Assembly: GCF_002088935.1 (NCBI RefSeq)
Contig: NZ_NCSS01000006.1
Coordinates: 310,001-374,000 of the forward strand
DNA: 64,000 nucleotides
From: Henriciella litoralis
GTDB taxonomy: Bacteria > Pseudomonadota > Alphaproteobacteria > Caulobacterales > Hyphomonadaceae
Reading direction: 5' to 3'
A program made the translations under genes and the position numbers. Position 1 is the stretch's first letter, and each line of letters opens with the position of its first letter. This document shows positions 1 to 8,704 of this stretch, one piece after another. The notes beneath the pieces are model-generated. The model saw only the letters and a list, made by a program, of their open reading frames with translations. It ran no database searches and was not told where the DNA came from.

Positions 1-646
1 AAGTGAACAGTATGCCGACAAGATTGCGGGCTCGAATCTGGTTGCATGTCCGGGCTGCTATCCAACGGCCGTATTGATGGTTCTTCTGCCGCTGATGAAT
101 CCTCTGATTGTCGACCGTGATGCGATCATTATTGACGCAAAGTCAGGGGCTTCGGGTGCGGGCCGCGGACTGAAAGAGGGTAATCTCTTCTGTGAAGTTG
201 GTGAGGGTACGCACGCTTATGGTGTTGGTACGCACCGCCATACGCCTGAGATCGAGCAGGAGCTCAATTTGAGAGCAGGGCTCGACGATATCGAGGTGAC
301 GTTTACGCCTCACCTTCTGCCAATGACGCGCGGCGAACATGTGACCTGTCATCTGCGCGGCGACGTGGATGCGATTCACGCTGCGCTTGCGACCGCATAT
401 GCGCACCAGCCATTCGTTTCGGTGCTGCCGCTGGGTTCTCCGCCGCCTGATACGCGTCACGTTCGCGGGACAAATGACTGCCGAATCGCTGTTTTTCCAG
501 ACCGGGCAAAAGGGCGCGTGATTGTTATCGCGGTTATCGACAACCTCGTTAAAGGCTCAAGCGGTCAGGCAATCCAGAATCTGAATTTGATGATGGGCTG
601 GGATCAGGCTTTAGGGCTGGACGTGCTCTTGCCGCTCTTTCCCTGA
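1..646 (+). CDS. argC: N-acetyl-gamma-glutamyl-phosphate reductase, C-terminal part (truncated by window edge)
   Basis: This enzyme reduces N-acetylglutamyl-phosphate to the semialdehyde with NADPH, the third step of arginine synthesis, in the cytosol. The frame is open from base 2 of the window, so the true start lies upstream; about 214 residues are visible. The catalytic cysteine sits in CPGCYPT (codon at 56-58). The downstream motifs KSGASGAGRG and GTHRHTPEI are typical of ArgC, the latter holding the histidine used in catalysis. The last 43 bases (604-646) overlap the 3' end of the convergent phaC gene, so no terminator separates them. Identification is firm; only the N-terminal NADP-binding part is missing from view. 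Confidence 0.93.
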   Translation, partial: SEQYADKIAGSNLVACPGCYPTAVLMVLLPLMNPLIVDRDAIIIDAKSGASGAGRGLKEGNLFCEVGEGTHAYGVGTHRHTPEIEQELNLRAGLDDIEVTFTPHLLPMTRGEHVTCHLRGDVDAIHAALATAYAHQPFVSVLPLGSPPPDTRHVRGTNDCRIAVFPDRAKGRVIVIAVIDNLVKGSSGQAIQNLNLMMGWDQALGLDVLLPLFP

Positions 647-2604
647 GGTTTCGATTTCGTCGTCTTCTTCGTGGTCTTGGGCGACGTCTTGGCTTTTCCA
701 GCTGTCGAAGCTGCCGCCCCATTTGAGGCAGGCTTTGTCTTAGACTTTTGGGCGGCTTTTGCAGAGGCGTACTCAGTCGCAGGTTTCTTGCCGGCGCGAA
801 TGTCTTCGAGACGCATTTTGACGTACGTGCCGGGCGCGGCACCAAGTCCAGCATCCTTGACCGGTTTGGCGTCGACGAGGTCGCCAGATTTTGGTTCCAG
901 CCACTCCCACCAGGTTGGCCACCAGGATCCTTTTTCTTCGTCTGCGCTCGCGACCCAGCTTTCCGGCGATCCCTTCAGGCCGTCATTCGTCCAATGCTGA
1001 TATTTTCCGCTATTGGGATGATTGACCACGCCCGCGATATGGCCTGAGCCAGCAAGGACAAAATTGACGTCGCCGCCATAGCACTGAGCGCCGCGATAAA
1101 TGGAATGCCACGGGCAGATATGGTCTTCGCGGCTCGCCTGGATCGTTACCGGGATGGTGATGTCCCGCATGCTGACCGTCTCGCCAAGAACCTCAAACTT
1201 GGCGCGTGCCAAAAGGTTCTCGCCATAGAGGTCATTTAGATAGGTCATGTGCGTGTGACCGGGAATGTTGGTCTGGTCTGCGTTCCAGAACAGCAGGTCG
1301 AACGGCCGAGGTTTCTTGCCGAGCATGTAATTGTCGACGACATACCGCCAGACAAGATCAACGGGCCGGAGCCAATTAAACGTCTCTCCCATCATTTCAC
1401 CGGGCATGATGTTGTCGTGAGAATCGATGACGCCCTGAATGCTTGCTCGGGATTCCGGATCGGTGAAGACCATAAGGTCACCGGCATCGCTAAAATCGGA
1501 CTGGGACGCGAAGAAGGTGGCTGACGAAATGCGTTTGTCACCGGTCTTTGCCATATAGGCGAGACCACTCGTCAGCATCGTGCCGCCAATGCAATACCCG
1601 ACCGTGTTGATGTCTGTTGCGCCCGTCAGATCAATTGCTGTCTGAACCGCCGGGAACAGGCCTGACTGGACATAATCGTTCCAGGTAAGGTCTCGCAGCT
1701 CGTCATCCGCCGATCGCCAGGAGACGACGAAGACAGTGAGCCCCTGGCCAACCAGCCAGCGGATCATCGAGTTTTCCTCCCGAAGATCCAGGATGTAGAA
1801 CTTATTGATCCATGGTGGGAAGATCAGCAGCGGCTTGGCGTACACCTTTTCGGTAGTCGGCTCGAATTGCAGAAGCTCTATAAGCTTGTTTCGAAAGACG
1901 ACTTTTCCGGGCGCAGTTGCGACGTTCTTGCCGACTTCAAATGGCGTTTCGTCAGACTGGCTGATTGACAGACGGCCCTGGCCTTTAGCGATGTCGGCGC
2001 GGGCGTTGCGAAGGCCGCTGACAAGGCTTTGGCCGCCAGATTGCAGCATTGCGCGCAGGGCCGTCGGATTCGTGGCGAAGAAATTGTTAGGCGAAAGGGC
2101 ATCGATCGTCTGGCGCGTATAGAATTGCGCCTTGCGTTTTTCCGACGCTGACAGGTCCGTCGCTGACTCAAGAAGCGACATCATCCATTTGGAGTTCAGC
2201 TCATAGGCTTTCCGCATGAACTCAAATGCTGGGTTGGAGGACCATTCGGGATCACTAAACCGGCGGTCACTGGCGTCCTCAATTTCGCCGCTCGTGAAGT
2301 CTTTCCAGAGGTTTACCCATCCGGTCCACAAATCGAGATTGGCACTTAGCAGCGCCTGGGGATTGGTTGCGAGTGACTGACCCAGCTTGCCGTAGGTGCT
2401 TGACATGCCAAACGGATCCGACTGCGACGACATATCGTCGGCTGGCCGACTTGTCGCCAAAACGTCCCGCAAGAGGGCCTGGGATTCAGCGGCGGCTTCG
2501 GCAAGTGCGAGTCCAATAGCTTGAAGCTGTTCCGGAGTTTGTTCGGCCAAAATAGCATTCAGTGTTTGGTCATCGGTTTCTTGCATGTCTTTTGAGCTTT
2601 TCAT
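604..2604 (-). CDS. phaC: Class I poly(3-hydroxyalkanoate) synthase with a basic C-terminal tail
   Basis: PhaC polymerises 3-hydroxyacyl-CoA into polyhydroxyalkanoate storage granules. The protein is about 666 residues, longer than the roughly 570-600 usual for class I. An alpha/beta-hydrolase core carries the lipase-like box GYCIGG with the catalytic Cys near residue 339. The triad is completed by Asp in REDHICPW (about 495) and His in GSGHIAG (about 523). The last 50 or so residues are very rich in Lys, Ala, Ser and Thr, resembling histone-like tails of granule proteins such as PhaF. The start could be ATG at 2604 or GTG at 2607; neither has a well-spaced Shine-Dalgarno. The gene is convergent with argC and overlaps it by 43 bases. 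No phaB, phaA or phasin gene lies beside it. Confidence 0.95.
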   Translation of the reverse strand: MKSSKDMQETDDQTLNAILAEQTPEQLQAIGLALAEAAAESQALLRDVLATSRPADDMSSQSDPFGMSSTYGKLGQSLATNPQALLSANLDLWTGWVNLWKDFTSGEIEDASDRRFSDPEWSSNPAFEFMRKAYELNSKWMMSLLESATDLSASEKRKAQFYTRQTIDALSPNNFFATNPTALRAMLQSGGQSLVSGLRNARADIAKGQGRLSISQSDETPFEVGKNVATAPGKVVFRNKLIELLQFEPTTEKVYAKPLLIFPPWINKFYILDLREENSMIRWLVGQGLTVFVVSWRSADDELRDLTWNDYVQSGLFPAVQTAIDLTGATDINTVGYCIGGTMLTSGLAYMAKTGDKRISSATFFASQSDFSDAGDLMVFTDPESRASIQGVIDSHDNIMPGEMMGETFNWLRPVDLVWRYVVDNYMLGKKPRPFDLLFWNADQTNIPGHTHMTYLNDLYGENLLARAKFEVLGETVSMRDITIPVTIQASREDHICPWHSIYRGAQCYGGDVNFVLAGSGHIAGVVNHPNSGKYQHWTNDGLKGSPESWVASADEEKGSWWPTWWEWLEPKSGDLVDAKPVKDAGLGAAPGTYVKMRLEDIRAGKKPATEYASAKAAQKSKTKPASNGAAASTAGKAKTSPKTTKKTTKSKPQGKSGKSTSSPKA

Positions 2605-2678
2605 CACCTTATTCTCGCCATTCTACACGAACACATATAGGAGTGAAATGTTGCAGGAATGATGACGGCACCCAAGAA

Positions 2679-3092
2679 ATGAAAAGAATTCAGTTATTTC
2701 CTTTACTAGGCGTGGTTTTGTGCACCGGTTGCACCGGCGCATTTGATCAGATGTCTGATGTGAGAAGTTCCACGCCGGGCTGGTTTGAGGCGCGTCAGAC
2801 GGAACTTGCAGGAGATGGCTATCCCGATCTTGGCCGCGTGCCGGTCAATTCCACCTATCGGGAGTCGAAATTTGAATTGTCCGGCACTCGCAAGGTCAAT
2901 CAGTCGCTCCTTGTCAGCGTGCTTCAGAGCCCGCGTTCGGCGCCGACTTATCTGACACCCGAAGCCATTTCGCAGTGGGGCGACGTGAAGCGCGCCAGTG
3001 TTGAGAAAATGAATGTGCGAGCGGATTTCCTGACCGATGAAGAAGTTGCCGCGCTGAAGGCAAAGTTCAATCGATCCCGAGCGCGACGCTAG
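2679..3092 (+). CDS. Putative lipoprotein of unknown function
   Basis: This gene encodes a 137-residue protein I do not recognise. It begins with a short basic N-terminus (MKR), a hydrophobic stretch and a lipobox-like CTGC ending at Cys18, which fits lipidation by Lgt and cleavage by LspA. The -3 position is Cys rather than the usual Leu, with Leu at -4, so the call is tentative. The rest is polar, with a basic C-terminus. The ATG at 2679 was chosen because it places the hydrophobic segment at the N-terminus; earlier in-frame starts would add a polar leader overlapping phaC. It is divergent from phaC across 74 bases and ends 49 bases before the aminotransferase gene. Confidence 0.6.
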   Translation: MKRIQLFPLLGVVLCTGCTGAFDQMSDVRSSTPGWFEARQTELAGDGYPDLGRVPVNSTYRESKFELSGTRKVNQSLLVSVLQSPRSAPTYLTPEAISQWGDVKRASVEKMNVRADFLTDEEVAALKAKFNRSRARR

Positions 3093-3141
3093 ATATCATT
3101 TATCAAGCGCAATCGTTTCCTCTAGCACCGGGAGAGCCCTA

Positions 3142-4362
3142 ATGGCCGGTGAATTCTATAAAATCAGACGTCTTCCACCCTATGTTTTCGAACAGGTGAA
3201 TCGCAAGAAGGCAGCGCTGCGTGCGCAAGGTGCCGACATCATTGACCTTGGTATGGGCAACCCGGATCTGCCTACGCCCAAGCATATTGTCGACAAACTT
3301 TGTGAAACGGCTCGCAAACCGGACGTGAACGGCTATTCGGCCTCGCGCGGCATACCCGGACTTCGGCGTTCGCTCGTGAACTATTACAAACGCCGGTTTG
3401 ACGTTGAGCTCGACAAGGACCGGGAAGTCATTGTGACGCTCGGCTCAAAAGAAGGTTTTGCAAACCTCGCTCAGGCTATTTCCGCACCTGGCGATGTGAT
3501 CCTGGCGCCGGACCCATCCTATCCACTGCATTCGTTTGGCTTCATTATTGCGGGCGCATCTATCCGGGGTGTGCCGGCTCATACGCCTGAGCAATACCTT
3601 GCTAATGTCGAGAATGCGATACGTTACAGCGTGCCGCCGCCAACTGCGATGGTCGTATGTTATCCCTCCAATCCGACGGCGGCCGTTGCTGACCTGGACT
3701 TCTACAAAGAAGCTGTCCGGATCGCGAAGAAGCACAACCTCTATATTCTCTCGGACCTTGCCTACAACGAAATCTATTTCGACGATCCTCCGCCATCGAT
3801 CCTGCAAGTGAACGGGGCTCGAGATATCGCTGTTGAAACGACGACGATGTCCAAGACCTATTCGATGGCGGGATGGAGAATCGGGTTTGCCGCAGGCAAT
3901 GAGCGCCTCATTGGCGCGCTTGGCCGCGTGAAGTCATATCTCGACTATGGCGCCTTCACACCGATCCAGGTCGCGGCCTGCGCGGCACTGGACGGTCCGC
4001 AGGACTGTGTTGTTGAGATGCGTGAAACCTACCGCTCCAGACGCGATACGCTGATCGAGAGCTTTTCAAGGGCAGGCTGGGACATCCCGGTGCCGGCCGC
4101 ATCTATGTTCTGCTGGGCGCCGATACCGCCCCAGTGCAAGGACATGGGAAGCCTCGACTTTTCATTGGCCCTGATCAACGAGGCGAGCGTTGCGGTCGCG
4201 CCGGGTGCAGGCTTCGGTGAGCGTGGGGATGGTTTTGTGCGGATTGCGCTGGTTGAGAACGAGCAGCGGATTCGTCAGGCCGCACGCAACATCAAGAGGT
4301 TTCTTCAATCCAGGGAAGCTGATAGCAGGAACACCTTTGCTGAAGCTGACACCGGAGGGTAG
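3142..4362 (+). CDS. alaC: Class I/II PLP aminotransferase, AlaC-type
   Basis: The product is a cytosolic fold-type I aminotransferase of 406 residues, closest by eye to E. coli glutamate-pyruvate aminotransferase AlaC. Shared features are an N-terminal RRLPPYVF, SRGIPGLRR near residue 69, PSNPTA near 175 (Asn177), LSDLAY with the pyridine-binding Asp205, and the PLP lysine in TMSKTYSMAGWR (Lys238). It likely makes alanine from pyruvate and glutamate. Many databases label this group LL-diaminopimelate or aspartate aminotransferase, so the substrate is not settled. ATG at 3142 follows GGGAG at good spacing. The gene ends 5 bases before hom, which suggests co-transcription with amino-acid genes. 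Confidence 0.88.
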   Translation: MAGEFYKIRRLPPYVFEQVNRKKAALRAQGADIIDLGMGNPDLPTPKHIVDKLCETARKPDVNGYSASRGIPGLRRSLVNYYKRRFDVELDKDREVIVTLGSKEGFANLAQAISAPGDVILAPDPSYPLHSFGFIIAGASIRGVPAHTPEQYLANVENAIRYSVPPPTAMVVCYPSNPTAAVADLDFYKEAVRIAKKHNLYILSDLAYNEIYFDDPPPSILQVNGARDIAVETTTMSKTYSMAGWRIGFAAGNERLIGALGRVKSYLDYGAFTPIQVAACAALDGPQDCVVEMRETYRSRRDTLIESFSRAGWDIPVPAASMFCWAPIPPQCKDMGSLDFSLALINEASVAVAPGAGFGERGDGFVRIALVENEQRIRQAARNIKRFLQSREADSRNTFAEADTGG

Positions 4363-4367
4363 CCGCC

Positions 4368-5654
4368 TTGAAGACTTTGAAACTGGGAATTGCTGGATTG
4401 GGCCATGTCGGATGTGGTCTGGTAGACTTGGTGCAACGCCAGGACAGCCTGCGTTTGCCTGGCAAAGTCGAAATTGCTGGCATTACGGCTCGCAATCGCA
4501 GCCGAAATCGTCCCGTCAATGTCGAGGACTACAAATGGTTTGATGACGCTGCACGCCTTGCTGCAGATGATTCCGTCAACGTGTTTGTGGAATTGATTGG
4601 CGGCTCTGATGGGCCGGCGAAAGTCGCGGTTGAAACCGCCCTGAAATCCGGAAAAGCGGTTATCACGGCCAATAAGGCCCTTATCGCGATGCATGGTCAG
4701 GAACTCGCTGAGCTCGCACGTGAGCAGGGCGTTGACCTTCTTTTTGAAGCGGCGGTCGCTGGCGGTGTGCCTGTTGTTCGTGTGTTGAGAGACTCTCTGG
4801 CTGGCGTCGACGTGCGGCGCGTCACGGGCATTCTGAACGGGACCTGTAACTTCCTGACGACTGAGATGCTTGCGACGCGGCGAACCTATGAGTCGGTTCT
4901 CGCTGAAGCTCAGCGTCTCGGCTATGCGGAATCTGATCCGACGCTGGATGTGTCTGGTATGGATGCCGCTCACAAGGCCGCAATTCTGGCAGCAATCGCC
5001 TTCTCCGCAGATCTCGATTTCTCGAAAGTCTCCGTCCGCGGTGTTGAGGGTGTCGAGTTACTCGACCTCGACCTCGCCGATCGTCTTGGCCTTCGGATCA
5101 AACTGATTGCAGAAGGCAAGATCACGTCGGACGGAGTGGTCTGCCGCGTTGAGCCATATGCGCTGCCCGTTAATCATCCGCTCGCGCGCGTAAATGGCAG
5201 CCTGAATACGATCCGTATTGAAGGGGATCCTCTTGGCGCGGTGACGCTTACAGGCCCTGGCGCAGGACCGGGGCCGACGGCCAGCGCCGTGATGGGGGAC
5301 GTCGCGAAGCTGTTTAATCCGATCGCTCGTCCGGCCTTCGGCCGCGCGGATCATCATGATGTGCGCAAATTCGTGATGGCGGAACCTGACGAGAAATCTG
5401 CCTATTTTGTACGGGTCCGTCTGCGGGACCGGGCTGGTTCTTTGGCTGAGTTGACTGAAGCGCTGGCGGATGCTGGCGTGTCGGTCGACAAGCTGCTTCA
5501 GGATTCAGCCGATGATGACGGTGCAGCTCCAATCGCCATCGTGACGCATATTTGCTCGCGGCGGGAAATCGGGATTGCGCGGGAACGGCTCGAGTCGCTG
5601 GAGTCAAATATCGGAACGCCTCAGATCATGGCGATTGAAGCGTCCGCAGACTAA
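4368..5654 (+). CDS. hom: Homoserine dehydrogenase
   Basis: Hom reduces aspartate semialdehyde to homoserine, the branch point to methionine and threonine. The 428-residue protein opens with a Rossmann motif GIAGLGHVG. It has ANKALIA and FEAAVAGGVPVV from the catalytic region and GTCNFLTTEM in the middle. It ends with an ACT domain (about residues 345-425, starting YFVRVRLRDRAG), the usual site of threonine feedback control. The start is TTG at 4368. It is preceded by GGAGGG at 4354-4359 with 8 bases of spacing, and no better in-frame ATG precedes the Rossmann motif. The Shine-Dalgarno lies inside the end of the aminotransferase gene, so the two are probably translationally coupled. Confidence 0.95.
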   Translation: MKTLKLGIAGLGHVGCGLVDLVQRQDSLRLPGKVEIAGITARNRSRNRPVNVEDYKWFDDAARLAADDSVNVFVELIGGSDGPAKVAVETALKSGKAVITANKALIAMHGQELAELAREQGVDLLFEAAVAGGVPVVRVLRDSLAGVDVRRVTGILNGTCNFLTTEMLATRRTYESVLAEAQRLGYAESDPTLDVSGMDAAHKAAILAAIAFSADLDFSKVSVRGVEGVELLDLDLADRLGLRIKLIAEGKITSDGVVCRVEPYALPVNHPLARVNGSLNTIRIEGDPLGAVTLTGPGAGPGPTASAVMGDVAKLFNPIARPAFGRADHHDVRKFVMAEPDEKSAYFVRVRLRDRAGSLAELTEALADAGVSVDKLLQDSADDDGAAPIAIVTHICSRREIGIARERLESLESNIGTPQIMAIEASAD

Positions 5655-5673
5655 AACAACTAGGGTAGGGGAG

Positions 5674-5692
5674 CAGGCGGTTTTACCGTCTG
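5674..5692 (+). other. Hairpin in the glpX leader
   Basis: An 8-base-pair inverted repeat with one G-U pair and a TTT loop (CAGGCGGT / ACCGTCTG) lies between hom and glpX. Its 3' arm reaches the TGGAG Shine-Dalgarno of glpX at 5691-5695. It could mask ribosome access or simply be an intergenic structure. No T-tract follows, so it is not a classic terminator. Confidence 0.35.
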
Positions 5693-5702
5693 GAGTGTTT
5701 GT

Positions 5703-6659
5703 ATGACGCGTAGTGTATTGGTACCTCATCTGGCCGATGCGATGGTTCGGGTCACTGAACTCGCTGCCATCGCTGCGCAAAAGCTGGCCGGACTCGGAGA
5801 CGAGAAATCAGCTGATCAAGCTGCCGTCGACGCCATGCGAACGGCTTTCAACGGCGTCGACTTCAAGGGCCGTATCGTTATTGGCGAAGGTGAGCGGGAC
5901 GAAGCGCCAATGCTCTATATTGGCGAAGAGGTCGGCACGGGGAACGGCCCCGAAATCGATATCGCACTCGACCCGCTTGAGGGAACGACCCTGACTGCGA
6001 AAGCAATGTCTAACGCTTTGGCCGTGCTTGCGATCTCCCCAAAAGGCGGACTGCTGCACGCCCCTGATACTTATATGGACAAGATCGCAATTGGTCCGGG
6101 ATATGCCTCTGATGTGATCGACCTTGATGCGACACCGGCTGAGAATGTTTCAGAACTCGCGAAGGCCGCAGGCCGACCTGTCTCGTCAATGACCGCGTGT
6201 GTACTGGACCGGCCACGGCATGGTGACATCATCGAGAGCCTGCGAAGTGTCGGCGCTCGGATCCGGCTCATATCTGACGGCGATGTTGCCGGCGTCATCG
6301 ATACAACGAATGCTGATACGGGGATTGATCTCTATATTGGCCAGGGCGGTGCGCCGGAAGGTGTGCTCGCGGCAGCAGCGCTCAAATGCGTAGGTGGTCA
6401 GATGCATGGACGTTTGGTGTTCCGCAATGACGACGAAAAGGCGCGCGCGCGCCGCGTTGGGCTGACCGATTTCGATCGCAAATATAAACTTGATGAGTTG
6501 GCGAGCGACGAAACCGTCTTTTGCGCAACGGGCGTCACGAAAGGCGGCCTGGTCGATGGCGTCATTGTCCGGAATGGTTGGACGATCACTGATACGCTTG
6601 TGATGAGTTCTGCGGACGGCATGGTCCGGAAAATCAACTCTCGACATCGTACGTCCTGA
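5703..6659 (+). CDS. glpX: Fructose-1,6-bisphosphatase class II (GlpX)
   Basis: This enzyme hydrolyses fructose 1,6-bisphosphate to fructose 6-phosphate for gluconeogenesis, or also sedoheptulose bisphosphate in some relatives. The 318-residue protein has the class II signatures GEGERDEAPMLYIGEE near residue 60 and DPLEGTT near 88, the metal- and phosphate-binding elements of the lithium-sensitive phosphatase fold. It also has GQGGAPEGVLAAAALK near 217. Length matches the family. The gene sits 48 bases after hom and 4 bases before recJ, an order repeated in many alphaproteobacteria. Confidence 0.95.
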   Translation: MTRSVLVPHLADAMVRVTELAAIAAQKLAGLGDEKSADQAAVDAMRTAFNGVDFKGRIVIGEGERDEAPMLYIGEEVGTGNGPEIDIALDPLEGTTLTAKAMSNALAVLAISPKGGLLHAPDTYMDKIAIGPGYASDVIDLDATPAENVSELAKAAGRPVSSMTACVLDRPRHGDIIESLRSVGARIRLISDGDVAGVIDTTNADTGIDLYIGQGGAPEGVLAAAALKCVGGQMHGRLVFRNDDEKARARRVGLTDFDRKYKLDELASDETVFCATGVTKGGLVDGVIVRNGWTITDTLVMSSADGMVRKINSRHRTS

Positions 6660-6663
6660 ACCC

Positions 6664-8451
6664 GTGGCGCCGGAGACTTATCTCTACGGGGTCGAGCGTT
6701 CTCTCACTGGGCGGTTCTGGACGCTTACGCCTTCAGATGAGGAGGCGATCAGAAAGCTGTCTCTGGCTACATCCTTGCCAGATGTCATCGCCCGCATTCT
6801 GGATCAGCGCGGAGTCGGCCCTGATTCGGCAGATGGCTACCTAAATCCAACGCTGAAAGAGACCTTTCCTGACCCGTCCTCGTTTCAGGATATGGAAAAA
6901 GCTGCCGGCCTCATGCTGGATGCGATCCTCGATGGGCGCGATGTCACCGTCTTTGCCGATTATGATGTTGATGGCGGAACGTCATCTGCTCTGCTAGCGC
7001 GCTACTTCAGGGCGTGGGGGCGCGAGCTTGGCCTTTATGTGCCGGACCGTCTCACAGAAGGCTATGGGCCGTCCCCTGAAGCCTTTCGGCACCTCAAGAA
7101 GTCCGGGGCGGAACTTGTAATCACTGTAGATTGCGGCGCAGCGGCGACCTCAGCGCTTGACGCGGCACGTGACATCGACTTGCCGGTGATCGTGATTGAT
7201 CACCACCTTATGGGCGCGCAGCTGCCTCATACCGCGGCTCTGGTAAATCCGAATCGACCCGATGATACGTCGGGATACGGCCATCTCGCCGCTGCTGGCG
7301 TGGTGTTCGTGATGTTGGTGGCGATGAATGCGGAAGCACGCAGGCGCAATGTGGCGCCGCCTGAAGGCTTGCCTGACGTGCTTCAGTGGCTCGACCTGTG
7401 CGCTCTGGGCACACTTTGCGACATGTCGCCCCTGCGCGATGCTAATCGCGCATTTGTGCGCCAGGGGCTGCGTATCATGACGCGTAGTGGCAATCCGGGC
7501 CTTCGGGCGCTGGCTGATGTCGCCGGCATCGGTGTGATGGACAGCGTTTATCATGCAACCTTTGTGCTTGGACCGAGGCTGAATGCCGGCGGGCGAATCG
7601 GTGATCCCTGGCTCGCAGCGAAGCTGCTGGCGACAGATGATCGCCAGGAGGCGCTCGAACTCGCTGAGCGGCTTCATGGCCTGAATGATGAGCGTAAGGC
7701 CGTCGAGGCGCACATATTGGAGATTGCAACGACTGAAGCCGAGCGCCAGCTAGAGGCGAATCCGGAACGAGGCGTGCTGATCGTCTCTGGAGAAGGATGG
7801 CATCCGGGCGTGATCGGGATCGTTGCCGGCCGGATCAAGGACCGGTTCCATTTGCCGACAATTGTTATTGGGTGGGGAGATGATCTCGGTCCGGTTGCGA
7901 AGGGATCTGCCCGCTCAGTGCGTGGTGTGAATATTGGCGGGGCGATTTCACAGGCGGCGAGCGAAGGCATCATCCTGTCAGGCGGCGGCCATGCGATGGC
8001 TGGCGGTCTGAGTGTGGCGCCTGATCGGATCGCTGCGCTGGACGCCTGGATGTGTGAGCACATGGCGGCGTTCAAGAGCGAGCGTGAAGAAGCCAAGCGG
8101 CTCGAGGTGGATGGTATCCTGTCGCCAAGCGCAGCCAGCATTGAGCTTTGCGACATGCTGGACAAGCTTGGGCCTTTTGGTCAGGGCGCGCCGCAGCCTG
8201 TCTTTGCGATGAAAGATATCAAAGTGATCGCGCCGCGTCGTATCGGACAGAATCATCTGAAGTTCCAGGCTTCGGATGGCGGGACGACAATTGAATGTCT
8301 GGCCTGGCGTTTTGCCGATACGCCCTTGGGCGACGCAGCATTCGCTGGCGGCAATCTCAGCTTGGTTGGGCGCCTGAAAGCGGATGAGTGGAACGGGCGC
8401 CGTAGAGTTCAGTTCGAAGTGCTTGATGCAGCTGTCACGGATGCCAACTGA
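6664..8451 (+). CDS. recJ: Single-stranded-DNA-specific exonuclease RecJ
   Basis: RecJ is a 5'-3' single-strand DNA exonuclease used in mismatch repair and RecF-pathway recombination. The 595-residue protein has the DHH phosphoesterase motifs in order: DYDVDGG at residues 99-105, VDCGAA near 156, and IDHH at 178-181. A DHHA1 domain follows with SGGGHAMAGG near 439, then an OB-like C-terminal region ending in RVQFEVLDA. The start is GTG at 6664, 4 bases after the glpX stop, so the two genes are likely co-transcribed. No other in-frame start fits the first conserved segment as well. Confidence 0.95.
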   Translation: MAPETYLYGVERSLTGRFWTLTPSDEEAIRKLSLATSLPDVIARILDQRGVGPDSADGYLNPTLKETFPDPSSFQDMEKAAGLMLDAILDGRDVTVFADYDVDGGTSSALLARYFRAWGRELGLYVPDRLTEGYGPSPEAFRHLKKSGAELVITVDCGAAATSALDAARDIDLPVIVIDHHLMGAQLPHTAALVNPNRPDDTSGYGHLAAAGVVFVMLVAMNAEARRRNVAPPEGLPDVLQWLDLCALGTLCDMSPLRDANRAFVRQGLRIMTRSGNPGLRALADVAGIGVMDSVYHATFVLGPRLNAGGRIGDPWLAAKLLATDDRQEALELAERLHGLNDERKAVEAHILEIATTEAERQLEANPERGVLIVSGEGWHPGVIGIVAGRIKDRFHLPTIVIGWGDDLGPVAKGSARSVRGVNIGGAISQAASEGIILSGGGHAMAGGLSVAPDRIAALDAWMCEHMAAFKSEREEAKRLEVDGILSPSAASIELCDMLDKLGPFGQGAPQPVFAMKDIKVIAPRRIGQNHLKFQASDGGTTIECLAWRFADTPLGDAAFAGGNLSLVGRLKADEWNGRRRVQFEVLDAAVTDAN

Positions 8452-8481
8452 CAAAAAGTGGCAGGCATGCTGATTGCTGAC

Positions 8482-8510
8482 TTGAACCTCCAGAAATCTA
8501 CAGCTATACG
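8482..8510 (+). promoter_or_regulatory. Candidate promoter of tRNA-Glu
   Basis: TTGAAC at 8482-8487 and TATACG at 8505-8510 are separated by 17 bases, a reasonable sigma-70 arrangement. The expected start would lie about 12 bases before the tRNA. Confidence 0.4.
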
Positions 8511-8528
8511 CACGCCCTCGAGCAGAGC

Positions 8529-8603
8529 GCTCCCTTCGTCTATCGGTTAGGACGCCAGGTTTTCAACCTGGAAAGAGGGGTTCGATTCCCCTAGGGAGTG
8601 CCA
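8529..8603 (+). tRNA. tRNA-Glu (UUC)
   Basis: A full cloverleaf of 75 bases with encoded CCA. The acceptor stem GCTCCCT pairs with AGGGAGT, with a G-U first pair. The anticodon arm is CCAGG-TTTTCAA-CCTGG with anticodon TTC at 8562-8564. The T arm is GAGGGG-TTCGATT-CCCCT. It is the substrate of the GltX encoded at the other end of the window. Confidence 0.97.
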
Positions 8604-8704
8604 CTTTCGACACCATCTTCCATAAATTTGAAAATAGTTTCCCCAATCGGGGATGACTTTGCCGAATCAATTTGTCTATCATCACCCACAGGGACGGGCG
8701 GTAG

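Noticed and set aside
1..74. A possible start of argC at ATG 77 or nearby
   Set aside because: The frame is open to the window edge and the catalytic cysteine lies upstream, so the gene is truncated by the window, not short.
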